Shown: piece after piece, positions 49,138 to 61,200 of the stretch
Numbering within the stretch: position 1 is the first letter of the stretch
Layout of the letters: every line of letters starts with the position of its first letter
Source of the DNA: Apostichopus japonicus
Taxonomy: Eukaryota; Echinodermata; Holothuroidea; Aspidochirotida; Stichopodidae
Direction of reading: 5' to 3'
Length of the DNA stretch: 64,000 bases
NCBI RefSeq assembly: GCF_037975245.1
Contig: NC_092580.1
Coordinates: forward strand, 21,314,501-21,378,500
Notes under the pieces: generated by a model
What the model was told of the DNA's origin: nothing
Seen by the model: the letters and a program-made list of their open reading frames with translations, nothing else
The model's database searches: none
Made by a program: the position numbers and the translations under genes

Positions 49138-50243
49138 AATAGGAAAAGGAAGGATGATTTCTATTTTTGACAATTGTTTAAGAGTGATCACAAAGATAGC
49201 CAGAACTTTCCAAGTCATCAAGCAGTACTAAAAGGTGTACAGTAGGCATTCAGGTTAGTACCCACCTGTAGTTAGAATGACGGTATCAGTGATACTGTAA
49301 GGCTTTTCCTTGTAGTCCAACAGTACATGTACGTGATTTTATCAGTAGTAGATAGACTAGGACTATCGATATTTAGCAATGAAATCCTGCAAAAAGCTTA
49401 CTAAGGCCTTAGTGCAAGGCCTTGGTTATGTAATTTATTAGAGTAATTTGGGGGATAGGCACCCCACCCACTCTGCCCCTAGGAATATAAACCTAGCCAC
49501 CTGACGGTACTTGACAAGAAGATTGAGACGACAGTGGATTACCAAGTGTGAAAAAGGGTTATCTCAGAAGGCAACTTTCCACCATAAAAACTGTGCCTTT
49601 CCGCCACAAAATGGAAAGTAATGATGGAAAAGTGTAGTAAGGCCGACTAACCTAACATTAGGCCAAACTGCCAGTGTTGGTATTTACATAGTCTACGGCT
49701 TTACAAGGCTATACAATTAGCACCTTGATGCTTTTGGAGCTACTTGTATAGACCAAAATGTATGCCTTAGAAAGAGGTTATTTTTCAGTGGTGGATCCCA
49801 TAACCCCTATATAGCGGTCGGATACAATGACCCAAGTGCAACCCCCTCTTTTATGAAAGTAGTAGCCTAGTAGCATGGAGGGCTCATAATTGACACACTT
49901 AAGGGTTAATCAACGATGACTGTATCACGGAAAAATCCAAATCACTCAACTGTATGTGTTTTTCATGTGTGATTCTCCAAAATGTAATGATCTCAAAACA
50001 TTTATTGGTCTGTGCCAATGCAACGTACTGTAACTTTTGTGTTAGTATACATCCATTGACTCTGGATGCTGTTTGCTTACTCTGAGCCTCTAAGTCTATA
50101 AGCTCAGACCCCAGAAAGTAGTGGTATCATGTTAAGGTAATTTTGGTTATTTTTAGGGAGTAAGATTTCCAAAAATACATGCAAAACTGGGGGGTAGGGA
50201 AGGGTGTTAAAAGCTGTAATAAAAACACAATTTGATCAGCACG

Positions 50244-51225
50244 GGGTCACACTAATTAGCGTCAACTCACGACAACTCAAGACAACAGGCTTAAAATAAC
50301 ATCAAATACCATCAAATAAAATTGATGTTATCAAAGTATATCTGGAAACACGTTTAAAACTGACTGGAACCAGCGTGCATACAGATCTTTCACGGGAAAA
50401 AATGTTTTTGTCGTAAAAATCGCCAACTTTTTTCTAACGTTGAATTGGACGACAAGATGCCATTGCGCTTGCGCAATGACATTGGACCGAACCATTCCAC
50501 TACAGGTAAGTGTAATTTTTCAATTGAGAATGGTGCCCACACACTGGTAACTTGGCAAAAGGCGACGAGCGCCATCTAATTTTACTTAACTACTTTTTAT
50601 GAGAATCATTCGTTACTATACTATACTACTACTACTAGTGTCAGTGAGTACTACTACTTTTTGTGAATGGTCTTTTATTCATTTTTACAGAGCCATTCCT
50701 ATGTTTAACCAGATCGTGTTATATTCAGGGTTAGCTTTAATTCATGATTGTGTGATAGGATTTAATTGCAGAGTGATGAAGAGTGTATTTGATTTCGAAA
50801 TTGCTGTCAATTAAGTAACTTTAGTAGATCACCAAAGATCGCCAATCACCACCGTGATATCCTAACGCACGTGGGTTGTGAGGCCTTTGGTGCTTTATTA
50901 CTACGACAACCCACCTTACCGACACTGTACACAAGGTACTTTCCAAACCTAGCACAAACCCACCCATATTATAATGGTTCGGTCCGATGGCATTGCGCAA
51001 GCGCAATAGCATCACGTCGTCTAATTCAACGTTAGGAAAAAGTTGGCGATTTTTACGACAAAAACATTTTTTCCCGTGAAAGATCTGTATGCACGCTGGT
51101 TCCAGTCAGTTTTAAACGTGTTTCCAGATATACTCTGATAACATCAATTGTATTTGATGTTATTTTAAGCCTGTTGTCTTGAGTTGTCGTGAGTTGTCGT
51201 GAGTTGACGCTAATTAGTGTGACCG
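50244..51225. mobile_element. Non-autonomous DNA transposon, ~255-bp inverted ends, 8-bp target duplication
   Basis: The left end starts GGGTCACACTAATTAGCGTC and the right end is its complement. The inverted similarity extends about 255 bases on each side, interrupted only by small indels (one extra CTCACGACAA unit on the right). Both flanks carry TCAGCACG (50236-50243 and 51226-51233). Near the inner end of each arm is the self-complementary ATTGCGCTTGCGCAAT or a close variant. The internal ~450 bp has no transposase. The 8-bp duplication fits hAT-, P- or Merlin-type superfamilies. Confidence 0.85.
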
Positions 51226-52094
51226 TCAGCACGTGACATAGGCTACCTGAAATGGATTCAAACTTATGAAATATGTAACAAAAAAAGTTTGGTTTCCTGC
51301 TGTATCATTGCTAGTAATATTTTAAGGTGCATCAATTATGACGCCTTTAGTTTACTTCACTAATCCAGACTTCCAGTATGGCTACAGGCCTAGTAATACT
51401 TAGTAGGGTAGTTACTGTTACTAGTGTTAGGCCTAGGCTAGTAACGGTATAGCTGTTCTCGTAAGTAGGCTATGATTCACCTAGCCTAGATCAATGATTG
51501 GCCTTGGAAGTAGGTCCTAGGTTTGTTAGCTAGCAACTTGTTGCGCTGTAAGCCGTATGCTACAGTAGCCCTAAGGCCTCAACAAAACTTTGTACTGGTA
51601 ACGTTTGGCAACTTAGTCCTAAGTATGCTAGCCTAGGCCTACAGTAACTTAGGCTAACTTGGCCTAGGTGCTAGTAGTAGTATGCTAGTAGGCATATGAC
51701 TCTATGAGTTTGTAAGTTGTATGAACTATGACTGAGTATGACGTTACATTGTTAATTGGCCTAAACTGGCTAACATAACGCACAGTATGAGCCCAAGTTC
51801 TCATAAGGAGAATCTGATGTATTTATTAGGGTTACAAGAAAACTACAGTCGGCTTAAGAACATGCAAAGTTGAAGGACTTGCAGTACCTCGACAAAATTT
51901 TCACAAAAAAAGCGTTCTTCGTAACTGTTGCTAGGCCTAAGTCTGTAACATAAGCTAGCTCAGCTCGAAATTACTTATTGTGTACAAAAGCGAGTCTGCG
52001 ACCATGGTCATTTCTTTGGAACGCCATATGAAATTTCACTGTAATACTAGTCCTGTGAAATTGGTTATCAAACGATGAGCTCTACAATGAAACC

Positions 52095-52505
52095 AACCAA
52101 ACACCTTGGTCATAGTGGCACATAGAAGATTGAGATTTTTCGGTCACGTACGTAGCAAGACTCCAGGAGGACGCTCCAGCAAAGGTTGCTTTAATAAGAG
52201 AAGCACTGAGACATACTGCTAAACCAGTAGGAAGGCCCGTGACTACCTTGCTTGGAAAAATGAAGTCGTTAACATTAATAATTTTGAGGAAGCAATAAAC
52301 CTTGCACAAGATCGTGATAAGTGGCGGAGGTTAATCACTGAGTATGTCGGATAGACGAGACTCAACTTATTACTACTACTAAATCAACATATTTGTAATT
52401 AAATTGGTATATATGTCATTTTCTCGTCCCGTCAATGGAAGTGCTCTGCAAATGGCCAAACAATATAGTCTTGTATTGTATTGTACTGTACGTATTGTAT
52501 CAATG
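52095..52505 (+). pseudogene. LINE reverse-transcriptase C-terminal fragment
   Basis: HRRLRFFGHV at 52121-52150, then, in another frame, EALRHTAKPVGRPVTTLLG, then back in the first frame LAQDRDKWRRLITEYVG and a stop near 52353. This order (LRFFGHV, GRP, AxDRxKWRRL) is typical of the tail of LINE ORF2 proteins. The frames are broken. The fragment ends with a TATTG-rich tail at about 52475-52500. Confidence 0.7.
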
Positions 52506-52799
52506 TAGCGTTGATCTTCGCAGCTCGCTAATAGCCATTATCTTTACATAACAATGGTCAAAAGTGCCCTGCTAACATCACATTAAACAATGATGGACTT
52601 GTGAGTTTGCAAGGGTGCATGGCAATCTCAGCCACACACTAATATCCAATATAATAATAATGATAATAATCAGCGCAGTCCTTTTTTAATGCTAAAGTGA
52701 CCACAAATGTGGGAGAAGTATTACATCATAAGTATTACAACTTACATGTTGGGTGGCTTCCGCCAAATCGACATTTAAGTTAACTCAAATCTGGAATCT

Positions 52800-52990
52800 T
52801 TTCCAATTTAGAAAGTCATTTCAGATGGGAAAACCATAGATTGCTCTTGGATGAAAAACCACCTTACTATCACCTGGCTGGGTATCGAACCCGGAAACTC
52901 CCAATAATTGCTAAGCCTCATTGCCTCAATAAAATAGACAGTTGTGCTCTGCAACAACATTACAATAGCCTTGTTCAGTTGGAATTGCGC
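52800..52990 (-). mobile_element. tRNA-derived SINE
   Basis: On the - strand a perfect B-box CCGGGTTCGATACCCAG is followed by a body reading AGGTGGTTTTTCATCCAAGA and ATGGTTTTCCCATCTGAAAT. The tRNA-like head lies upstream on that strand. This explains the paired short ORFs here. Confidence 0.65.
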
Positions 52991-53676
52991 ATTGTTTTTG
53001 CCACTCACTTACTCCCAGTATCTTAAGTAGTAATGATCAGCCCTACTCTGCAAGTAGCATAACAATTGACTTGTTACGTTGCCATGGCGCCCTGTTGTCA
53101 TAGCCGCTCGCTAATATCTTTAAATAATAATTGAGCAGAGAAATTTTGCATATTCAGAGAGAAGTTCCAACGAATGTCAAATCAGTTCTTTCCCTAATTT
53201 TCTATTGCTTCATAATTAAAATTCAAACTTAGTCATCTTTTGTACATATTTCCCATCCTTGTGTGATCATAGTTAAGTGAAATATATGAGCATTAAATAC
53301 ATGCACTTGCCACGGTCGTGCAAACCTCCCCAAGAAAGAGAAACAGACAAATAAGAATCTTGAACACAAAGTAATTAATTCCATATCAGCTGCATGCCTT
53401 TCTTTTATTATTTTAATATTCTCACAATTCAAAAAAGAAAGAAAAATATTGCTTGAATATGGAATATAAATCTTCAGGAATGGAATATAAAGCATTCTTT
53501 GGCTGTCTCATATCAATAAAATCATCTTAGTTCAATTAAAGCTTTATAAACTTACTCCTTCTTAGGAGGTTATTTATGAAAATAGGTGGAAATAATTCCA
53601 TAAATAATCAAATCAATGTTAAAAGGCTGGCAAGTCATGATACTTATACTATTGTTTTTTTTTTCGTTTACGACCT

Positions 53677-53735
53677 GTGTAAGCCGAATTTCCGATTGTG
53701 GACAAAAAATTACAAATTCAATTCAATTCAATAAA
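53677..53735 (+). repeat. LINE 3'-tail remnant
   Basis: GTAAGCCGAATTTCCGATTG, then GGACAAAAAATTAC and repeated ATTCA units, resembling the common invertebrate LINE 3' end (GGACAATAAAxTTCAATTC). Confidence 0.45.
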
Positions 53736-55216
53736 ATAAGTTTTAAAGTTTGTGTTTGACCATTGACTTTTTGTGTTTGACCATTGACTTTTACTTTTTG
53801 TTAGCTTATTTGGGGCTAAAACTGTTGACCTTTATATGCTGGCACAATGTTAACATGGAAACAAAGATGCATTTTAGTGCAAGTAAATGATAACATATTG
53901 CTATATGTCCCATGTCATGTCAAATTCATGCAAAGAAAAAAAAATAGGAATGATAACATTTGCAATACCACTTATTCTAGAATACATACACTTATAAATT
54001 AAAAATGCAGTAACTGTAGTAAATACCAAATTGAGAATATATTTCTGGCTTCCACTGAGAAGATGTTTTACTGCTAACTATGTATTGCTTCTATTTTTAT
54101 AATATCAGGAGAAAAGTATAACAAGAGTGTCATGCCCTTTAATAGATTTAAATACACAAAAAATAGTTTAATCGACTTGTTATTTATGTCATTTACTATT
54201 ATAGTTTATTACAAATCTTATTTCAGTATTTAAGATACATCCTAAATGCACATATGTGCCCATGTATTTCTCATTACCATCATACAATTAATCAACAACT
54301 AATTAATCACAAATAGGAATAAAATTATCACATCGGTCCTTATTTGTGTAATCTGTACTTTTTGCAGATCTCTGAACCAAAAGCAAGACATACATGTAAA
54401 AGCACTCACAAATGTCTTAATTGAAACTCAGGATGAACCTGCTTACAGACAGACTGCATCTTGGGTGATTGACTAAATTCAAGCTTCCACTACAAGTGCA
54501 CTTTGACTGTATGCAAACAAAATGCTTTAGAAACCATCAAGTTAAGGTGCTTAAAGCAATTAGTTTGACTTGGAACCTTGAAAATGTATTTCCAAAAGAT
54601 ATATTCTTCCATAATCACTTACTACTCAATACTTGAGGTTTGAACAACTCACTGTACCACTATCGGATGCAGCCCTGTCAAGTTTCGCAGAACTAGCTAG
54701 GACCGATATGAGAGTGTCCTCTTTTCGTTATGACATGCAAAATACCTTTGGAAAAAATATGCAGTAAACATTAGTTACTTACTTTTCCAATGAATTGTAA
54801 CCAAATAACATCTCAAATTAGTTATTGGAATAAAAAAAAAATACCCTTGAAACTCAGAACAGGTAGGAATGGTTACCAAGTTTCCTTGTCATCATTAAGA
54901 ATATAGAATGTCCCATTTGCAGCCACATCAAACAAGATGAGTATTATACCACAAGATTTATGGTGGAATGAAAAACTTCTTGACAAGAATAGAAACATGA
55001 AAAGGCCACTTTATGTTATTGGAAAGATTGATGTAGGTAAAATTACCTGAGGAATGCATATGTTCCTTGTACCAAGAAAAGACATGCCAGAATTCCATAC
55101 GAATTAATGCACCTCCAAATTGTAATATTTAGCACCAAGTTGTGAACACCGGAGGTATATCAAGGAGATTTTACTTGAATTGTGAATTGTGACAAAATAA
55201 AAGATCTAAAAATTAG

Positions 55217-55222
55217 TTTAAT
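55217..55222 (-). terminator. Candidate poly(A) signal of the MOV10-like gene
   Basis: TTTAAT, i.e. ATTAAA on the - strand, about 56 bases beyond the stop codon at 55278-55280. Confidence 0.3.
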
Positions 55223-55277
55223 ACTGTCAACGTCTAATGATGACATCCCAGGGTTTCCAAATTGATGACAGTGTGAT

Positions 55278-58200
55278 TTACAAGTCTCCTCTCCATTCTT
55301 GATCCGTGACGGCAGTTGCCTCTTCTTCTGCAAGAGGAAAAGAAAACTAGAGCACTGAAGATGCTAAACACAAGAGCGGTAGAAAAGGCAGAGTAATGTG
55401 TGGGCAGATACAAAATCAAGTCACTGAAATGTTTGAACTGAAGAAAAATCACTCTAACAGGGCATATAAAACTAACATCACTGTATATCCTTGCAATGAA
55501 CACTTCAACAATCCCATCCCCTCCTACCCCCCTCCCCCATACCTCACCTTACCTCAACCAACATGTAAGTAAATTTTTCAAAATTCCATGATTTCTGTAG
55601 ATTTTAACCAACCAATTTGAGATATTGTTGCTTTAAAGGACACTGTCCTCTTGCAAACTATGGGTCAGTAGCTAGCATGCCACAACTTTGGAAGAAAAAA
55701 AACTCTTCAAAGACTTTGACCTAGCTCAGATGGAATTGTCCTGACATGACCTTGGCTTTCATTTCTCAACATTCACTTTTTTCCAAATACAGGGCATGGT
55801 CAAAGTTGTCCCAACAGCCCCAAAAAACAACAATAAATTTTCATATGTTGTGATAGGCAGAATGTATTCACTGCTTTGCACTATACTCTCCAGATGTTAA
55901 TCACCTGAGTATATGGATTAATCACACGTTCCCTTTAACTAATGCTAGTATGTATGTATGTATGTATGTATGTATGTATGTATGTATGTATGTATGTATG
56001 TATGTATGTATGTATGTATGTATGTATGTATGTATGTATGTATGTATGTATATGTGATCTTCCCGCAAGCAGGAACTCGCGAAAGAAGCCATGGAGGTTT
56101 GTAGACTCGCAAGCTGACCGAAGCCAATCTCTCGGCACACATTCATTTAACGTCCATGTCGGGAAGTTGTTATTGAACAACACCCTTGCCAGACGACACA
56201 CATTGCTGTTGGCGGGGAATCGAACCGGGGATCTCATGACGGGGATCTCATGACTGGGAGACTAGTAAAAAGTGGGCAAAAATGTTACTGAAGCAAATGC
56301 TTCAAACAAAGTTCTGACTATTAAATTAAGATACCTTATACAGATACAGTATTTCCACCTCAATTGACATTAAACTCATACACAGTCTGACCACTAGGTA
56401 AAAGTTATTGCTGGGCAATGCTGCCTACACTGAGATAACCCTTGACCCTTTCTTAACTGCAACAGAATAAATCGTTGGTTCAAGAGAGGACCCAAAGGCT
56501 GTCGAGAGAAATTGCCATGCACTAGCTGCTACCGACTTAAATGTTTTCACCACAATCTGATCACAGTGACCTCTGAAGGATGCTTTCTGTACTGTTTATT
56601 GTGCCAATTCACAGGCTGAATTATATAACCCAAAGTTGCTGAGAACATTTTCAAAAGAACAATTAAAAAGAGTAAAACCCACATCTTTCCTTTTTCATCT
56701 TAAGGTAAATCCACTTGTCGTCTGAGATACAAATAAAGCTCTGCTGCTTACAAGAATGTTAGTTTAACAGCAAGCTCATGTGTTGGAGTTGAACTATACA
56801 TATGCTCCCCATAGACAATAAGAAGGAGATCAGCTTAAAGCTGTGCAATGATGCTTTCAAGAATGTTAGTTTAATAGCAAGCTCATGTGTTGTATTTGAA
56901 CAATATACATATGCTCCCCATAGACAACACTTAGAAAGGGACCAGATTTTAGCTGTGCTATGATGCTTACAAGAATGTTAGTTAAATAGCAAGCTCATGA
57001 GTTGTAGTTGAACTATACATATGCTCCCCATAGACAACACTAAAAAAGGGACCAGCTTACCGTGATGATGCTCACAAGAATGTTAGTTTAATCTCATGTG
57101 TTGGAGTTGAACTATATACATATGCTCCCTATACACAACACTATGAAAGAGACCAGCTTATCGCGATGATGCTCACAAGAATGTTAGTTTCATAGCAAGC
57201 TCATGTGTTGGAGTTGAACTATACATATTATCCCCATAGACGACACTAAGAAAGAGACCAGCTATAGCTGTGCAACGATGCTTACAAGAATGTTAGTTTA
57301 ATAGCAAGATCATGTGTTGGAGTTGAACTACACTATACATATGCTCCCTATAGACAACACTAAGAATGGGACCAGCTTATAGTTGTGTGATGATGCTTAC
57401 AAGAATGTTAGGTAAATAGCAAGCTCATATGTGTTGGAGTTGAACTATACATATGCTCCCTATAGACAACACTAAGAAAGAGACCAGCTTATATCTGTGC
57501 GATGCATGCTTACGTGTCATTGTTTCGGGTGATATATTGAGACTCTCCATCTCAGCGTTCAATTCTTCAATATCTTGTTCTACTTCCTCCGGACTATAAG
57601 GACATCCCTTGTAAGCACCATTGTCTCTACAGTATTCCAGAAACCTTGAGAAAATGACAATTGAAAAGAAAGTCTAAGAAATAAAAAGATCGTCCACAAT
57701 GGACTCAATTTCGATATGATATATGTATTCTTCTACAGACCAAACACTTTTGTAGCAGACGATATCAAATTATCATTTTAGGTTTGTTGAATGTAACCAT
57801 CAAAAGCCATCAAATATGCAAATGATTAGTTTCCAAAGTTCAATGATCTTTCTAGAATGTCTATTTGTCTCATGGCTTTCCAATCCTGTCACACCATCAT
57901 GCAAATTAGTAGAAAACAAAAGTAGAAGAGAAAAAAAAACGATGTTTAGTTGCAACTGTTCGAAACCAAAAATAATAGTTTTACTTCTTTAATTCATTAC
58001 GATAAGGCACTCACCGATTCCAATGTTCGTCCTTACTCAGCATGTGAGGGTTTCCGATGCAAATGAGCAGAGCTTTGGCTCTTGTGATTGCAACATTAAA
58101 TCTCTAAAATGGAAGCAGAAATGAGAGTCAAAAGTTGGAGTAAGAAGATATTTTTAGTCTCGAATCACTATATATCAAACAAAACCTTTGTATTTCTTCG

Positions 58201-61200
58201 TATTACACAAGGCCGAGAAACAACACTTGTTGTTACTGTATTAGTTTCCCATGCATTAAGGGTACAGTTGTATGAGTGTCTCTATTCCTAGCTCTTTGTT
58301 TCCAGAATATGGCGCTTCTATAACAAATATCATTAACATCCCCGTCTCATCAGGCATGCCTAGATCAGAAACAATGCTGTTGGACACTAGAATTATCTGG
58401 CAATATACCCTTTGAAAATTACCAGATGTTTCTGTACTGATGTGCGTGGCATTAAATGCAACAATCTACTATGGTTAGTTATTAGTTTCCACAAACATAT
58501 GCTATGACATTTACCGTCTTATAACCCTGTAAACATACCTCCCCTCAAAATCAATTTCAATGGGCAGCTGTCACTTACCTTTGGGTTCCGCAAGAAACCT
58601 AACTTGTAATCTTTGTCCATCTTAAGATACTCTGCATTTGTACTCCTGACTGTGGAGATGATGATAACCAACCTCTCCTGGCCTTGAAATTCCTCAACAG
58701 ACCCAACCTTGATGTCGCCAAGGTCTCTCCGGTTGATCCTTCTTTTCTTCTTGCCAAGTATCTGACGAATCTTTTGCACCTGCCATATATGAGACCAGAA
58801 AACTTGTATTAATACAAAAAGTAACACAATTCAAAATAATGCTATGAACTAGTGGATAAAGAAGCAAAGAGTCCTAGCATCTGAGAGGGTTTGGAACAAA
58901 ACACTAGCCAGACTAAAGTAAGGTGGGTCGGGATAAATCCAATCTTTTCCCTTCTAAAATGATCATCAAATTGGTAAAGAGCTAATTCAAAATCCTGAGG
59001 AGCCAACATCCTCATTCGTTTCGCCTGATCAGCTAGCATTTCCTGAAAACTGGAATAGCTAGAGGAACATCCCTAGCAGTCAAATTGTTTGTGTTTTTTT
59101 CTTGGACTTGAACATATCAAGACTAAAATTCTGACTAAAATGAACCTTATAAGTGTTAGCCTAACTCTTCAAGTAGCATTGGTGTATACACACTCATAAG
59201 GGACCTAGCTTTTTGCCCTCTTACATCTGTCTGCTACTGGCATAGAAATGAGCTTAAACTTCATTCAGCGATCAGTGTTAGTTATAGTTATTAGGGAGAT
59301 ATCAGTCACAAATACTGGCAAATTCCTATAATGTGTTAAATTTTCTATCAAGATTGGTCATGTCCTAAGTCCAGTATTTTCTAGTCAGACAAACTTAACT
59401 GTAACACTACGGTACAAGGTAGTGTTTGACTGACCTGTCTTCGGTACGGAGATATTACCCCGATATCTCGTGCTCTCATATTCTTGTGTCCAGCCAGATT
59501 GAGGAGGTAGGATATGTACTGCCAAACCTGCTCTGCTTCGGCTACATTGAAGAAAGACGGGCTGTTTGCCTCCCTCTCGTCTTTACCATCGATGCCGTGG
59601 AAGATGACAGGGAAATTCTGTGAGTGAAGAAGAATTTTAATACGGCCATTATAACTGGACAATTGGCAGTTTTTATCCTCAATAATGTGGAAGATGACAG
59701 GAAAGTTGCTGTGAGGATGGAGAAATATAGGAGTGAGTTCTAACAAGGAAACCCTCAACAGTCTCGAAGGTGATGAGAAAGTTCTGTGTGGAAGCTAGGA
59801 CAAATGCAGGACTTCTAACAGAAAAATGCCATTTATTATCATTAAAGAGCTAAGGATATCTCCATCCAGAATACTAATCACAGATGAAAAGTTAAACAAA
59901 AGGATGAAATAATGAGATACTCATACTTTCCGTTTTTTTATTAATTTATTTCCAAAAGTTTGGTAGTACTGATCGAGTGTCAGTAACAGTAGAACCAAGA
60001 GAACCTTTTGAATCTGTGCAAGCACAAACTCTTTATGTTTGTGTGGTTGCTTTTATTTATCCAAAAGTCAAGCATCATTTGCAAACCATCTAAAATTGTT
60101 ATCCATTAACTACCTTAGCAGGAAGCGCATCAACCTTTGACAGGCATTCTCGCATCATTTGGTTGGCACACACTATGAGCTCCCCATCGTAAAACATCTC
60201 ACTCGGAAGGTGTAGGATTTTAGGGTGGCTGCGGTAGTTACACAGAAGCTTTGTCAGCATTCTGTCATTGAAGACACCCTCATGTCTCTGGTATGCCTTT
60301 GACTGTGTCATTAATCGTTCCAAGAGAGATATCTCTAAGAATAAAAGTGATATGACATCAATAGTGATTAATTGTAATCAAAATCTCATCAGATTATTAT
60401 TAGTTATTGTTCCATGCTTACAGAAGCATGCACAGTCATGGTAAATAGTACATCAGAAGGCTAAGAAACAACTCGCGCTATTTTTCCCAAAGCCGATTTT
60501 AGTTTCCTGACACAGGAAAAGGCTGCTATACCTTTATCACATCCAGTTGTCAGTTTAGTATGTGTGATGAATCACGGCTCAGTATAACAATTTTGGTGGT
60601 CACTTGTATTTAGCTTAATACGTAGGTATAAGGTTGTGCAAGGTGCATTCCATGGTTTTTTATAATGCAGCTGAACTTGAGTTAAATCTAGAGAGATGCC
60701 GTTGCTTTGACATATTTTCCATTCAGATCATCTAAAAAATTTAAACATACTGCCAGCCTGATGAAACCATTCACTGGGTGAGGGAATAATAATTAAGTAT
60801 AACTCACCCAAACCGTGCTTTTTACTGATGGGAGACCTCAGGACCGGTCCCAATTGCTTAGGATCTCCAGCCAGGACCAGCTGACCGTTCTTCGGTAGCA
60901 AACCCGATACAGAGATGAGGGCTTCTGGTTCAATAGAATGTCCTGCCTCATCCAGAAAGATGTGAGTGAAAAAGTCTTTGAAACAGCCTGAGAGGACCAG
61001 TCTGAAAGGATATGAACCATCAATCGTAATGAAAGTACCTGGCGTTTATTTTACAGTTTTTGAATTAGCTTATTAAATTATAGTAGTTGCAACTTCACAT
61101 GGTTGTAAAAGTTTAAAAACTGGGAACTATTTAAAATTCAGAATAACACCTACCACCCATATATTAAGTTACAAGAGTAACAAACTGTTGGACAGACAGA

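Larger units (their letters stand above)
46119..55277. other. Repeat-rich interval upstream of CFAP20DC
   Basis: No gene recognised between the CFAP20DC start and the 3' end of the MOV10-like gene. Besides the mobile elements listed separately, 49140-50230 and 51300-52080 hold many TAGGCCTA-like words and may contain the CFAP20DC promoter or 5' UTR exons. 53740-55270 shows nothing beyond AT-rich sequence. Confidence 0.5.

Noticed and set aside
55935-56253. Several ~65-100-codon frames of repeated CMYV / YIHT residues
   Set aside because: They are translations of the (CATA)n tail of a SINE.
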